From the NCBI GenBank assembly GCA_030704615.1, contig CM060734.1, positions 55,384,042 through 55,444,041 on the forward strand: DNA of 60,000 bases. The letters run 5' to 3'. A program made the position numbers and the translations under genes. The stretch comes from Takakia lepidozioides (Eukaryota; Streptophyta; Takakiopsida; Takakiales; Takakiaceae). Shown in pieces: positions 37,405-48,315 of the stretch. Position 1 is the first letter of the stretch; each line of letters opens with the position of its first letter. The notes below the pieces were generated by a model. That model saw nothing but the letters and a program-made list of their open reading frames with translations, ran no database searches and had not been told where the DNA came from.

Positions 37405-38926
37405 CTGATTGTGGGTATGGAGACTCTGCACATAGATCTCAGATCTCAACCCCCTCTATCCGTTCCACAGTTGAAAGAATAACCCCCGGTGTGGGATGAG
37501 CTAAGCACATGATCTATGCTTGTAGTTCATTCCCCGACACATAATGGCCAGAGAACAAACTCCAAGAATTGCCACATGGGTTTCTGGCAGATTGATCACC
37601 CAACCCAGATTTGCACTCGGATGGTGGGAAAACATGGAATTTTGAGACAGCTCCCTTCCCACGATGAGCACCAGCACTTATCCTCGTCCCTCGTTCACAT
37701 CACACGTCCCCATCACAGTTCACATGGGTGCATCCCAATAAGCCAGTAAACCAGCATACCAGCCAATCTTACCAGGAATGTAGAAAAGACTGTAGAGAAC
37801 CATAGTTATGCCACCTGAAGAAATAGTGCAGCATGCTAATCCATGGGCTAAAGATGAAACCCAGCTTCAGCTTTCAGCAATCCACCAGTCTCAACGTAGC
37901 AGCTCCTGTCTTTAAACTCATGCCCTTCCCAATTTCAACCGCGAATCACGACAAACGAATCAACTGCGATTGTTCACTCATTTTTCGGTAAACCCAGAGC
38001 ATAACGGATTGCAGAGAAGACGAAGAAGTAGCAAGCAAACCAAAGGGAACGGCCCATGTACTCGATTGGCAAGAACTAAAAGTGTAGCCCAGGACTGAGG
38101 ATTTCGGCAATATCTTGGCTATACCAATAAGTGCGCTACATACCTACGACGCAGGGCGCGTACAAATAATTTTAGACCAGTCTCTTGTGCATCTACATTC
38201 CTAGAGACTACAGTCTTGTCTTCAGTAAAATCTTAGATGGACAGTTTAGACAGACGAATTAGTCCTCCATAGCAACCGGCATTCTTTCTTGGGCAACAAA
38301 CCTAAGGACCTAATCACGCATTGTGTTCTAAAATTTGAGAATCCTGTTGCACCGTCCAATGGAAGGAGGCAGGGCAATGGGTTCCTCTCTATGTTAACTG
38401 GTATGTTTTCTCTCCTGGGCGCATCACGACGAGTCGAGCATGGTCAAGGAAGAAGGATGCCAGCGTATAGGCTGTAATGCAGCTTCTCGCCTGGCAACTC
38501 TGCCGTTATCCCCCGGGGGTAGGTGATTTCATTTGTCTGTTCCTCCGGCAGTATCTCCTCTCTGCTTGCATGTGGATGTGTGTGAGAGCTACTTGAACGC
38601 AAAGAGCAATAAAGTCTCTGGGAAGCCCTTGAAGCATAGGTGATAATATTCTTAAAATAAGTGCTCATCACGAAGGTATGTCTGCTTTCGATCTGGCACG
38701 CCAGGTAAAAATTCAGAGAGCTGATGTCTCCATGCACAACACTACAAGACGGTTTGTGTGTTGTGGGTTGGAGGCCTGGCGTGGTTGCAATCTGCTGCTT
38801 TTAGCTCCCACACATATGGGTAACCTGACTACTCAATTTTGCACTAAATATGCAGGTCGTGCTCCGGGAGATTATATTTCCGAGACCCTTTGAGATTGTT
38901 ACTTTGAAAGTTCGTAAGAATATGGG
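37405..38926. other. GAUT upstream region and second PPR gene 5' flank
   Basis: 37405-37846 still belongs to the palindrome and must hold the GAUT 5' leader and proximal promoter. 37847-38926 is unique sequence with short frames only. I recognise no gene or element here. Confidence 0.45.
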
Positions 38927-40927
38927 ATGTTTGAGACATGCAGGATGTCAGGGTTGACTCACGTACAATTCTGTGTTGGGCATCAGACTGATGTGAGGGA
39001 TAGTAATTCTACCATCACCACTAGTGGAGCAAGAGATTTTCTCAGCAAGAATTCAGTGAGCATTTGTGGCGATGTGAGGATACTATGCAACGCTGGACGA
39101 CTGAAAGAGGCAGTGAGCATTCTGAACCAAGAAGTCATCTGGGCTGATTGCAATACTTATGTTTGTGTCTTGGAGGAGTGCATCAATATGAAAGGCCTAG
39201 CAGAGGGAAAGCAGGTGCATGCCCACATTATCCAAAGTGGTCTCAAGGCAAATGTCTTTCTCCACAAGACCCTTTTGAAAATGTATGCCAAGTGTGGGAG
39301 CATGGTGGATGCACACATAGTGTTCAACAATATGCCTGAACGAGATATTGTTAGCTGGAATATGATGATAGCAGGATATGCGAAGCATGGGGATGGTAGG
39401 GAGGGGTTGCAAATCTATGAGCAAATGCAAAGGGAAGGGGTGAAGCCCAACAGGATTACTTTTACTTGTGTTCTCAATGCATGTACCAGCCTATGCGCTC
39501 TGGAGAAGGGCAAAGCAGTTCATGCTGACATGATCAAGTCTGGAATTGCACGAAATATCGTTCTGGAAACTGCCTTAATAAACATGTATGCAAAATGTGG
39601 AAGCATGAAGAATGCCCATAAATTGTTCAATAATATGGCTCAACGAGATGTGGTCTCATGGAACGCTATGATTGCAGGATACTCTCAGCATGGGCGTGGT
39701 ATGGAGGCTGTTGAGGTCTATGAGCACATGCAACAGGAACAGGTGCTGCCGGACAGGGTCACATTCATTTGTGTCCTTAATGCGTGTGCCAACTTAGGAG
39801 CCCTGGACAAGGGCAAACAGATCCATGCTGCCATCATCAAAGCTGGAATTGGGTCAAACATAAATTTGGAGAATACCCTTGTGGACATGTATGGGAAATG
39901 TGGAAGCATGGAGGATGCTCTTCGAGTATTTGACAATATGGCTCGGAGAGATGTAGTCTCATGGAATGCCATGATCACAGGATTTGCTCAACATGGGTGT
40001 GGCATAGAGGCTTTTGATGTATTTGAGCAAATGCAACGGGAATTTGTGAGACCTGATAGAGTCACGTTCATCTGCGTTCTCAATGCGTGTGCCAGTCTAG
40101 GAGCCCTGGAAAAGGGCAAAGAGGTACATGCTCACCTGATCAAATCTGGGATTGTGTCACATATTACTTTAGAGACTGCCCTTGTTGATATGTATGCCAA
40201 ATGTGGGAGCATGGAGGATGCGTCTGAAGTCTTCAACAATATGGCCCAACGAGATGTGGTCACATGGAGTGCAATGATTGCAGGGTGCGCCCAGCATGGG
40301 TGTGCTAGGAAGGCTTTTGAGATGTATGAGCAAATGCAACTGAAAGGGGTAACACCCAACCAGGTTACATTTCTTTCCGTTCTCAATGTGTGTGCGAACC
40401 TAGGAGCCCTGGAAAAGGGCAGAGAGGTCCATGCTCACATCATCAAAACTGGAATCATGTCAGATTTAAATTTGGACACTGCCCTTGTTGACATGTATGC
40501 CAAATGCGGGAGCATGGACGGTGCTCATGAAGTGTTTGACCAAATGGCTAAACGAGATGTGGTCTCCTGGAACACCATGATTGCTGGATGTGCCCAGCAT
40601 GGGTGTGGTAGGGATGCCCTGCAACTATTTGAGAAGATGCAGCAGGAAGGCTTGAAGCCAGATGGAATAACATTTATGTCTGTTCTCTCTGGATGTAGCC
40701 ATGGGGGCCTAGTGGATGAAGGCTGTCATTATTTTACTTCTATGAGTCAAGATCATGCTCTCAATCCTACAGTGGACCATTTTGGCTGCATAGTTGACCT
40801 CTTCGGCCGTGCAGGGAAATTGGATGAGGCAGAGGACTTCATTAATAAAATGCCAACCAAACCAGGTGCTGGAGTGTGGAGGGCCTTGCTTAGTGCCTGC
40901 AGGAAAAATGGGGATGTAATAAGGTAG
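38927..40927 (+). CDS. PLS-class PPR protein, truncated before its E/DYW region
   Basis: Intronless frame of 666 codons with about six tandem P-L-S triplets, visible as repeated YAKCGSM, VVSWNAMIAGY, VRPDRVTF and KGKEVHAHLI blocks. It would bind organelle RNA. The last full repeat reads GLKPDGITFMSVLSGCSHGG, then LFGRAGKLDEAEDFINKMP and ALLSACRKNGDV. The stop follows at once, where other family members continue into the E motif (YVLLSNIYAAAGRW). The following 340 bp still contain decayed E/E+ sequence, so the gene once was longer and the stop is derived. The open 2-kb frame means either recent loss or a still useful repeat-only product. The start Met is uncertain. Confidence 0.85.
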   Translation: MFETCRMSGLTHVQFCVGHQTDVRDSNSTITTSGARDFLSKNSVSICGDVRILCNAGRLKEAVSILNQEVIWADCNTYVCVLEECINMKGLAEGKQVHAHIIQSGLKANVFLHKTLLKMYAKCGSMVDAHIVFNNMPERDIVSWNMMIAGYAKHGDGREGLQIYEQMQREGVKPNRITFTCVLNACTSLCALEKGKAVHADMIKSGIARNIVLETALINMYAKCGSMKNAHKLFNNMAQRDVVSWNAMIAGYSQHGRGMEAVEVYEHMQQEQVLPDRVTFICVLNACANLGALDKGKQIHAAIIKAGIGSNINLENTLVDMYGKCGSMEDALRVFDNMARRDVVSWNAMITGFAQHGCGIEAFDVFEQMQREFVRPDRVTFICVLNACASLGALEKGKEVHAHLIKSGIVSHITLETALVDMYAKCGSMEDASEVFNNMAQRDVVTWSAMIAGCAQHGCARKAFEMYEQMQLKGVTPNQVTFLSVLNVCANLGALEKGREVHAHIIKTGIMSDLNLDTALVDMYAKCGSMDGAHEVFDQMAKRDVVSWNTMIAGCAQHGCGRDALQLFEKMQQEGLKPDGITFMSVLSGCSHGGLVDEGCHYFTSMSQDHALNPTVDHFGCIVDLFGRAGKLDEAEDFINKMPTKPGAGVWRALLSACRKNGDVIR

Positions 40928-41267
40928 CAGAATTTACTGCAAAAGGTGATCTACAACATGCTTAGTTTATGTGCTGCTATCGAACCTCTATGCTGGGACC
41001 ATTCTTGGGAAGATACAGTACAGGTGACAAAAATGGTGGAGGAATTATGATGGAAGAGCAAGGCGGCACCTGCATAGAAACTGACAACCAGTAGGATCCG
41101 TTGCGTGTGACAGACAAATTACATCCACAAATCGAGGAAATCCATAGTACGCTGAACAGATTGCCTGGCAAATGAAAGAGGTCAGGTATGTGCCCAATAT
41201 ACACTCTGTATTGCATGAGTTGGAGCAAGAGCAACAGGAGTCTTCTCTTTGCCATCATAGTGAGTGA
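40928..41267 (+). pseudogene. decayed E/E+ tail of the second PPR gene
   Basis: Past the TAG at 40925-40927, one frame gives VYVLLSNLYAG (E motif), another DKLHPQIEEIHSTLNRL, and a third MKEVRYVPNIHSVLHELEQ ending QESSLCHHSE and a stop at 41265-41267. In the intact gene at 14594-17440 the same order is YVLLSNIYAAAG, HPQTQEIYAELERL, AGYVPDTRFVLHDV and YHHSERLA. So the frame has shifted at least twice, and the sequence ends within the HSE signature of the DYW deaminase. No CxxC or terminal DYW follows. Confidence 0.85.
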
Positions 41268-41851
41268 TACAAGCATCATCCATACACAAATGGGTCACTT
41301 CAACGTGAAGGTAGAAAGTCTGGAATCTGTCTATTTTCTAACCAAAGCTGAAAGAAAAGATTTTGTAATTGATTGCAGTCGTCAATGTGAGCTGTGGGTG
41401 ATCACAAGCCATGTCAAGCAGGAAATTACAGAAGATTAGGGCAGAGGATTTGCTGATAAATGCCAGTTACAAGTGGGCATAAAGAAAATCTTCACCTTTG
41501 GCTGTTCAAAGTTTTACACCTGAAAAGAAATCCTCAAAAGGATTGATGAAGCGCAAAGATTGCAAAACTGTCGTGGCACGGAGTCCTTGGATTTATGTGA
41601 AAAAACACGAGGCTTATTACATGAGAGGCTTCAAATCACACATAAGTGATGGCACAGATTTCTGGTTTATCATTTTGCAGCCATTCTCAAGGCTCATAAG
41701 AACTCACAAAACACCATTGAGCTGGAATATAGTACATCTAGAGACCCAACCCGAATGGAAACAATAGGGATGGTGTCAAGTGCTCTATTCTAAAAAACAA
41801 ATTCATAGTTTTAGAAACTATGACATGATCACGAAAAGCCTACAATGTGCT
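41268..41851. other. intergenic, PPR remnant to NPF 3' end
   Basis: 584 bp with only short frames. It includes the NPF 3' flank. No recognisable gene, repeat or RNA. Confidence 0.45.
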
Positions 41852-44800
41852 CTAAGGTTTGACGATGTTCTCATTTGACACCATATGTGCGGAGTCCTTG
41901 GCAAACACCCCCTTAGTAGAGTTGCTCTTGAGGGTGCCCATCAACTTGTCACACATAGTACTGTGCACCTCTTCCTTGTATTTGTACAGATGGGCGCAAA
42001 TTACAAAGGCAATGAAGTTGAGCACACTAATTCCAGCCAAAAGCCAAAAGTAGTAGTCCATGTGGCCAAGATTTATGAAGTCAGAGATCCAAGAAGTGAG
42101 TAGGTTATGTTTCCCTGTGTATTTCTTGACAATTGTCACCTTGAGACTCCCCAAGTAGGCACCTAGTCCTAAGGTGGTTGCAAAGAAGGCAGTGCCCATG
42201 CGCCGCATGCCGTGGGGTGCTTGGTCGTAAGAAAACTCCATCTGTCCAATGGATGCAAAAACCTCCGCAAGTCCAATAAGGCCGAAGTGTATGGAAAGCC
42301 ACCATGCAGACATGAGAACAATTCCTGCAGGATTGTTCTCATAACCGTGCTCCCATGCTAGCTGCACAAAAGCATCCCCAAAACTCATTAACAAATGTTT
42401 TAGCAAATGCAAAGAGGGATGCATATATGTATTGAAAGTTCTATCTTTTTTGTCAGGTAGAAGTATCTCTTACCACATGTCAAACATCCAATGCAGTGGA
42501 ATGACATCCATCATTTGGTGTGCACATCACAGCAGTTTGTCTCTAGTTGAACATTGAGCTGCTTTCTGCTAAGGTTGTGTTTACATCTGTCTAAGAGGAC
42601 ATTCTTACCTGCCGCCGTTTTCTCTCCACTAGTGCAGCAATCACTGCTGCAGCGATAGAGATAACAAGACCCACACCGACTCTTTGAAGATAAGTAATAC
42701 CCCGGGGATGTCCAGTGAATCGTCGTATGAAGGGCACTAACACTCGATCATAGAATGGCAAGAACAACAACACACCAAGTACGGAGGCCACCCCTATAGA
42801 CGCTGCTGGAACTGTGAGATGCCCCGCCTTCCGTTTCATCAGTGATAGATTGTTGTCCCGCAAAGTTGGTTATTTGAACAAGGACTGTGTTAAGAAAGAT
42901 GGAGGTGGCCCATATTGGTATCATGCGCACAATGGTCTTCAACTCCTCCACCTACCAGATAAATAGAGCATGAAACAAAAGCATGAACAAGTATAAGTGT
43001 AACTTGATAACACAATTCCAAAAATTTCATTGCAATATAATTGATTGTCATTTTTATTCAAGCCACTCTTTACTCTTCATTGCAACTTGGTTGGCTGCAT
43101 AGGGCAACAATCAACACAACTCACGTAGATTGAATCCAAGTCTATGTTGGTGTCGCAATGGTGAGCTCAAACTTACACTATTTATTTTCCACAGTCATGC
43201 CATATATATGAAACGAGACTCAATTTGGAGACATAGTGGAAATGGGGACACTGAAAACATCCTTATCTCGAGCAAAAGTGGCAAAACTTGACATGCCTTC
43301 CAACGAACGCCTACCACAAAGACCATTCTGTTTGTGTACATCAGTCAAAGAGCACATTGCACCTGAGTGACTGTGCATAGTCTCCAAGGGTTCACTCCAA
43401 TGTCCCCTAGATCACACACTTTGTCCTTAGCTATCTCCACGGCTGCTTTGTCCAAAAATCTGCAAAAGAAAAAGATGACAAACCAATTGTCGTTCTCTGA
43501 ACATGAGTCGTAGCATCCAGTTGAGATCCACAGTACAGCAAACCACTAGGACTCTCTTAATGGCAAGGTTCCATGCTCTAAATTTAAAAATTATAGGCAA
43601 ATCGCGAATGATTCAAGATGTTCTCTTCAGGAATGACTTACCGAAAGCTTTCAGTGTGAGCAAACTTGCGGCTACCAACAATGGCTGATTCCTTGTCATA
43701 CACCTCATACAGGGATTTGGCGTCAGATGGCAACTCAACTCTCCACTTCCTGAATGAGGCGACCAACACTTGAACTATACGGGTGAGAGGACTGCCGCTT
43801 GGCAGTTTATGTCTATAAAAAGGGGTGCCTATGTTGGAGACGCCCATGGCTAGCGCCAAAACCCCAAAAGCAAATCCCCAGCTCTTAGTGGAGATCGACA
43901 CCACCGCTGTCATTGACAAGAATGCACCGACGGTAACCATGAAGTAGAAATAATTGAAGAAATGTCCAAGTTGAAGCTTCTCCTTGGGGTCCTCTGTATC
44001 GAATTGGTCAGCCCCGAATGATGAGACACAGGGTCGGATCCCTCCAGTCCCCACGGCCATAGTATACAATGCCGCATACAAAAAGGTCAATTGAGACTTT
44101 GTTGCACTGTCACACATGCCAAGGTACCGCTTGAAGTCGTTACAACCAACATCTGAGGGCCTCATGTTCGGCAATGTGGCAGAAAGAGTCACAGAGTGAG
44201 ACCCTGCAACAATATGATTCACTTAATTATCCTTTTCCAAATGACACTTCCAAATTCAATTGCCACAAATCAAATGAGCCGGTAACGCCATTCTCCCCTC
44301 CTATTGGGCTTTCACCAACGCATGGGGGTGAATTCCTACATTTATCATTTATTTCAAGGAAGAAGGGGGAGAGGGAAGAAAAAACCGTTGACTGTGAAAA
44401 GAGGCTTTGTACTGAAATTAGGCATAAGATTCAGTAAATGCAGTACAATGTCCGTTTTGAGGAAAGGTATGTATGATGATTGAAAGTTACTTACTAGCAA
44501 GTAAATCATTGAGAAGATACCAATCGTCCAGAAGCAACCTAGATAGGCATCAGCAAGGAAGGCGCCCACCAAAGGTGTGAGTGCGCCAGTGCCTACCACA
44601 TTGGTGATCAGGGTAGCCCCGATGGGAACTGAATGTGCATCTCATAGTACAAGTAGAATAAAAACTTCATTACAATCCCAAAGTAGGCCATTCTCTCGGC
44701 TGTCTCATTGCCTGCACAAAGTTTCAATATGCAACACAAGTCTTTTAGAAGCTCGCCCCAAATTCCCATGATTATTATATGTATTTGGTAACTGAGTGAC

Positions 44801-45323
44801 AACACTTCTTTGGCCACACACTATGCGTTTGAACCCTATGGGCGCCTTTATGTAGAATACAACACTTCCAGTATCCTCATAACTTATAAGAACCGAGTTA
44901 TAAAAAGACTTGCATCTAGGTCTGTTAGTTGACCAACAAATTAATGGACTAGCTCAGTTCCATTGTGGCTTAAAAAGATAGAGCCTTGCACTTGTAAGTT
45001 ATTGCTTGTAAGTGGAACGTAACATTACCAAAAATGAAGATAGCAGCTCGGCAACCACCCGTCTTGGATGTGTTCAACATTAGTCGACCCCGGACGTCAA
45101 CAGCAGAGTTTCCGATGATATACTCGTCTACAAATTTAGGATCTGTTGGGATGGTCATGGGCCTCTCATAGTCGATTGGTGGCAAGATTTGTTCAGCTCG
45201 CTTACCAGTTCCGTTTGACAGGACCGTGACTGATAGGTTCTGGCTTCCATTGGCATCAAAACGTGGTGCCAATGTTGGGCAACGCGAGAGATGATACTCT
45301 CTGATTTGACCCTGCAGCATCAT
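41852..45323 (-). pseudogene. NPF/PTR (NRT1-type) proton-coupled transporter with three frameshifts
   Basis: Members move nitrate, peptides or hormones across membranes using protons. Exons as read: 45323-45029, 44711-44495, 44203-43642, 43459-43363, 42951-42609, 42361-41852. Family marks are clear: the ExxER proton motif (NETAERMAYFG), TPLVGAFLADAYLG, TMAVGTGGIRPCVSSFGADQFD, NPWRLCTVTQ, FLPFYDRVLVPFIRRFTG and QLAWEHGYE through FSYDQAPHGMR. Exon 2 shifts frame between QFPSG and ATLITNVVGTG. Exon 3 begins GLTL then a stop unless one base is restored before TLSATLP. Exon 5 shifts between FAGQQSITDETEG and HLTVPAASI. The long soluble N-terminus in exon 1 is unusual. Three independent shifts make a dead gene likely, though assembly errors cannot be excluded. 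Substrate cannot be inferred. Confidence 0.85.
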
Positions 45324-48315
45324 TTTGCCCCACGTCCTTGCTTGAACTTGACTGCCAAAACACCCACAAATTACTGATGATCAGTGAGGTTCAATTCTTT
45401 TTTCATCTCTGTGTTTCCACTTTGTAGTACATGGCCCTGGGTGCCCCGTGGATTTTTTGTTTCTGTTCCTTGGAACCAGATGAGGTAACCATGTGGCATG
45501 AATTCTTTCTCCCATCTTTCTGGGTATAAAATGCAGTCCCAAAATATCATGTCCAACTAAGATGGCCGATCAATTGGGTCACCCATAAACACATAAGTGG
45601 ATTCACTCCAAGCAAGAACGAAACAAGTTAGCACTGCAAAGCTAGGATCGACACTCCATTCAGAAAGAAGAGGCTCAAGTGCTAGAACGTCTCAGAAGCA
45701 ATTAGACCCTTCATACACCAGAAGTGGTCATTATGCTGCGCCAGTCCACGGACCCCAAGGTAATGTACCCCATGGCCAACACCAAAGACCAAATGATCAC
45801 TACCCACCATAATTATATTGCTTCGTTGCTTCTTCAAAGCTGCACTTCACACCTCCAACATCCCGCAAGTATCTGCCCTTGGATCAGGACGTGAGGACCT
45901 GCTCACCGTACTCTTGAAAGATTACACCCTCCCCAAGAGAGATAAAGATAAAGATAAAGATTCTTTAACGTCCAGTGAATTTACAGAGCCTCAGAGAGAG
46001 AAAGAGAGGGAATGTGAGACAATCAAAGAGAATGACTGATGATCCGTTATTTGAATGCAACCCAACATATACTCCCACGTGACACCACTTTGTAAATTTT
46101 TGAGCTGCCCAGTCAATTTTAGCTATCTAGTTTTGTTCAATACATCATTTAATTTTATTCTTACGTACAAATTCAGGAAAAAAGAAAAGAAAAACAATGC
46201 CCTTGTCGGACGTTTATTTGGGATTGCTAGAATAATGTATATTATTATTATTTTAATTTATTATTGGACTTGTATATGTCATTCTCCATCCTGTGCCATT
46301 AGCGTCGAGAGGAGAGTGTTAGCTGCTCTCATTGGTGGATTGGCTGCTACGTTTTCACACACTGTTTTGTCCATAGGACAAAATTGCCAAGTCATCACCA
46401 ACACCTTCAAAACTCAACGGACAAGGCAAGCAAATTTGGGCCCTTAGTAAGTGGGTGGTACCAAATTCGAATTCAGACTAATAACTATCTTCTCAATACG
46501 GTCTTTTATTTTCTGTCTTAATATTTCTCTTAAAACTCATTTCTCTTCATAGCCAACTGTCCGTATCTTTTTTTCTATTTTTAAATAGGGGACAGAGACT
46601 CTTCTTGCCACTCCATTTCTTTAGTAGTACATAGTAAGTTGAAAAAGTTAATAAATATATAGATTATATTTTAAAAATTTATCTAAATTTCTTTAATACA
46701 ATTAACTTGGTATGTTAAAATATGTCAAGTGACCTCAAAATAGTGGGAGTTGCAAATATGACCAAGACCAAGACCAAATAATTAAACAAGTTACAACCAT
46801 AGACCTAGTCTTGTATCTTGTGCGTTTAGTAGAGTTTGCCAATAGTGCCAAATGTAGCAAATACCCAAGTGGTGATATTTCATGAGAAAATGTTGACCTG
46901 ATTTGCCTCAAGTTTTGATGAAGTGATAATCGTCACATTGCGTCACATTCAAAGTTTAGAACCTAAATTGAAGAAATAGTTTTATCACAATATACGTGTG
47001 TTCCATTAAACTTTCATGAGGACTCAACCACTACGTGGGTTTTCAAGTTTGCACCTGGATCCCGATCTCTACCCGATCCTATCAAATATTCTAGTAAAAA
47101 AATTGTGAACATAGTAGAAATCCACCCACCCTCTTTGCTCGTCATTAGACGCAACCTGCCTCAAAATCTGACCAAGGCTGATCAGTCCAAGGAAGCGAAA
47201 CCATGTGCAACCATGTTGAAATGATCATGGTGGCTGAGTTCAAGTTTTTCGACATAGAATCGAATTGAAAGCCACGGATTTGAATTTATAAATAACAAAG
47301 TTGATCTCCGTGCAACATCTGCAAATTGCTATAAGTTGAAAACCCCAAGTTGCTCTGGCGCAATGTAAAGGGGCTCCACAATTTGCGGTGAGAGAGCTTG
47401 AGGACTTAGTTTTTTTTCAAGCTTTCCTCAACGCATCCAGCACAAGTCCCATCAATAGCTTGACAATGTACTGAAACTAAGCTCAGTATTCAGTAACTCA
47501 TGCAGTCTGTGAAGTCAGCGCTATGGCTTTGTCCTAATCCTTCAATTCTCTGTTGAACTAACATAACTCTTCCTCGTCACACACCCCCCCCCCTTTCTTC
47601 TTCTCTTCCATCTTCTCTTTCCCTCAAGCTCACTGTCTTCCCTCTATCATCCACGAACTCCTTTTCTCGTTTCTTTCTCTTTCCCTAGCTAGTGGCGCGA
47701 TTCCCCGCAATCACATTAAGAGCAGATTCTCCCTCGACAGAAACAGCCATCCTTAGCGGGCGATATTAAGCTCCTTTGCACTCCTCCAGCTCAGGTTGGC
47801 AATATACCCCCATAATGTAGAGCGAAAGTCTGCTGCGTTCATGGACACAACGCAAGCAGTATTACTCCTGAAGCATTTGGGCGGCTCCATCTATGGCGGC
47901 TAATTATCGCAGGGGAGTGATCCTTCCCCCTCCCCTTCTTTCATGACATGCTTTTACCCCCCCCAAAAAAAGACTTGTCTGCTTTCAATCCTTGTTTGGC
48001 TTGCAGCTCTCGATCGAAGGATGACTGTCAGTTATTGAATGAGTGCTTCTTCATACATCTCCATTCTGCAAGATACATGCTGCTCCATACGTTCTTCGAT
48101 GTGATTGCCCGTTACACCCATCTATAAGCTGGGTGTGACCTGGTGCTCCCAGGCCTTTCTAGCCGAACTCCTTCATTGACACATTTCTATAGTGCTCCCT
48201 CTCTTCTTGTCTGGTGCGTGACATCGCTTGTTAAGAATTGGTGGGACTTGTATGTGATAGTGTTGGTGTGGATACAAGCTTTGACAGTGGTGCCTCTTTT
48301 ATCTAAGTTACAGCC
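45324..48315. other. 3-kb gene-poor intergenic region
   Basis: AT-rich, especially 46100-46750. It has a short (GATAAA)n-type run at about 45940-45960, a C-run at about 47583-47595 and a pyrimidine-rich stretch at 47580-47700. Frames are short and not protein-like. The NPF promoter and any 5' UTR of the LINE would lie here; I could not find the LINE's 5' target duplication. Confidence 0.5.

Larger units (their letters stand above)
28870..37846 (-). repeat. right arm of the 20-kb palindrome
   Basis: Reverse-complement partner of 17977-26690. The outer edge is at GCATGCTAATCCATGG (ending 37846); the main block begins at about 29158 and a further matching block spans about 28870-28985. The right arm has an LTR-like insertion (about 28990-29157) absent from the left. 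It carries the undisturbed gene order: PPR fragment, ELIP (+), GAUT (-). It is probably the ancestral arrangement, because its GAUT is intact. Confidence 0.92.

Noticed and set aside
45597-46447. Frames of 71 to 130 codons upstream of the NPF gene
   Set aside because: Low complexity (KDKDKD run) or AT-driven composition; no conserved motif.
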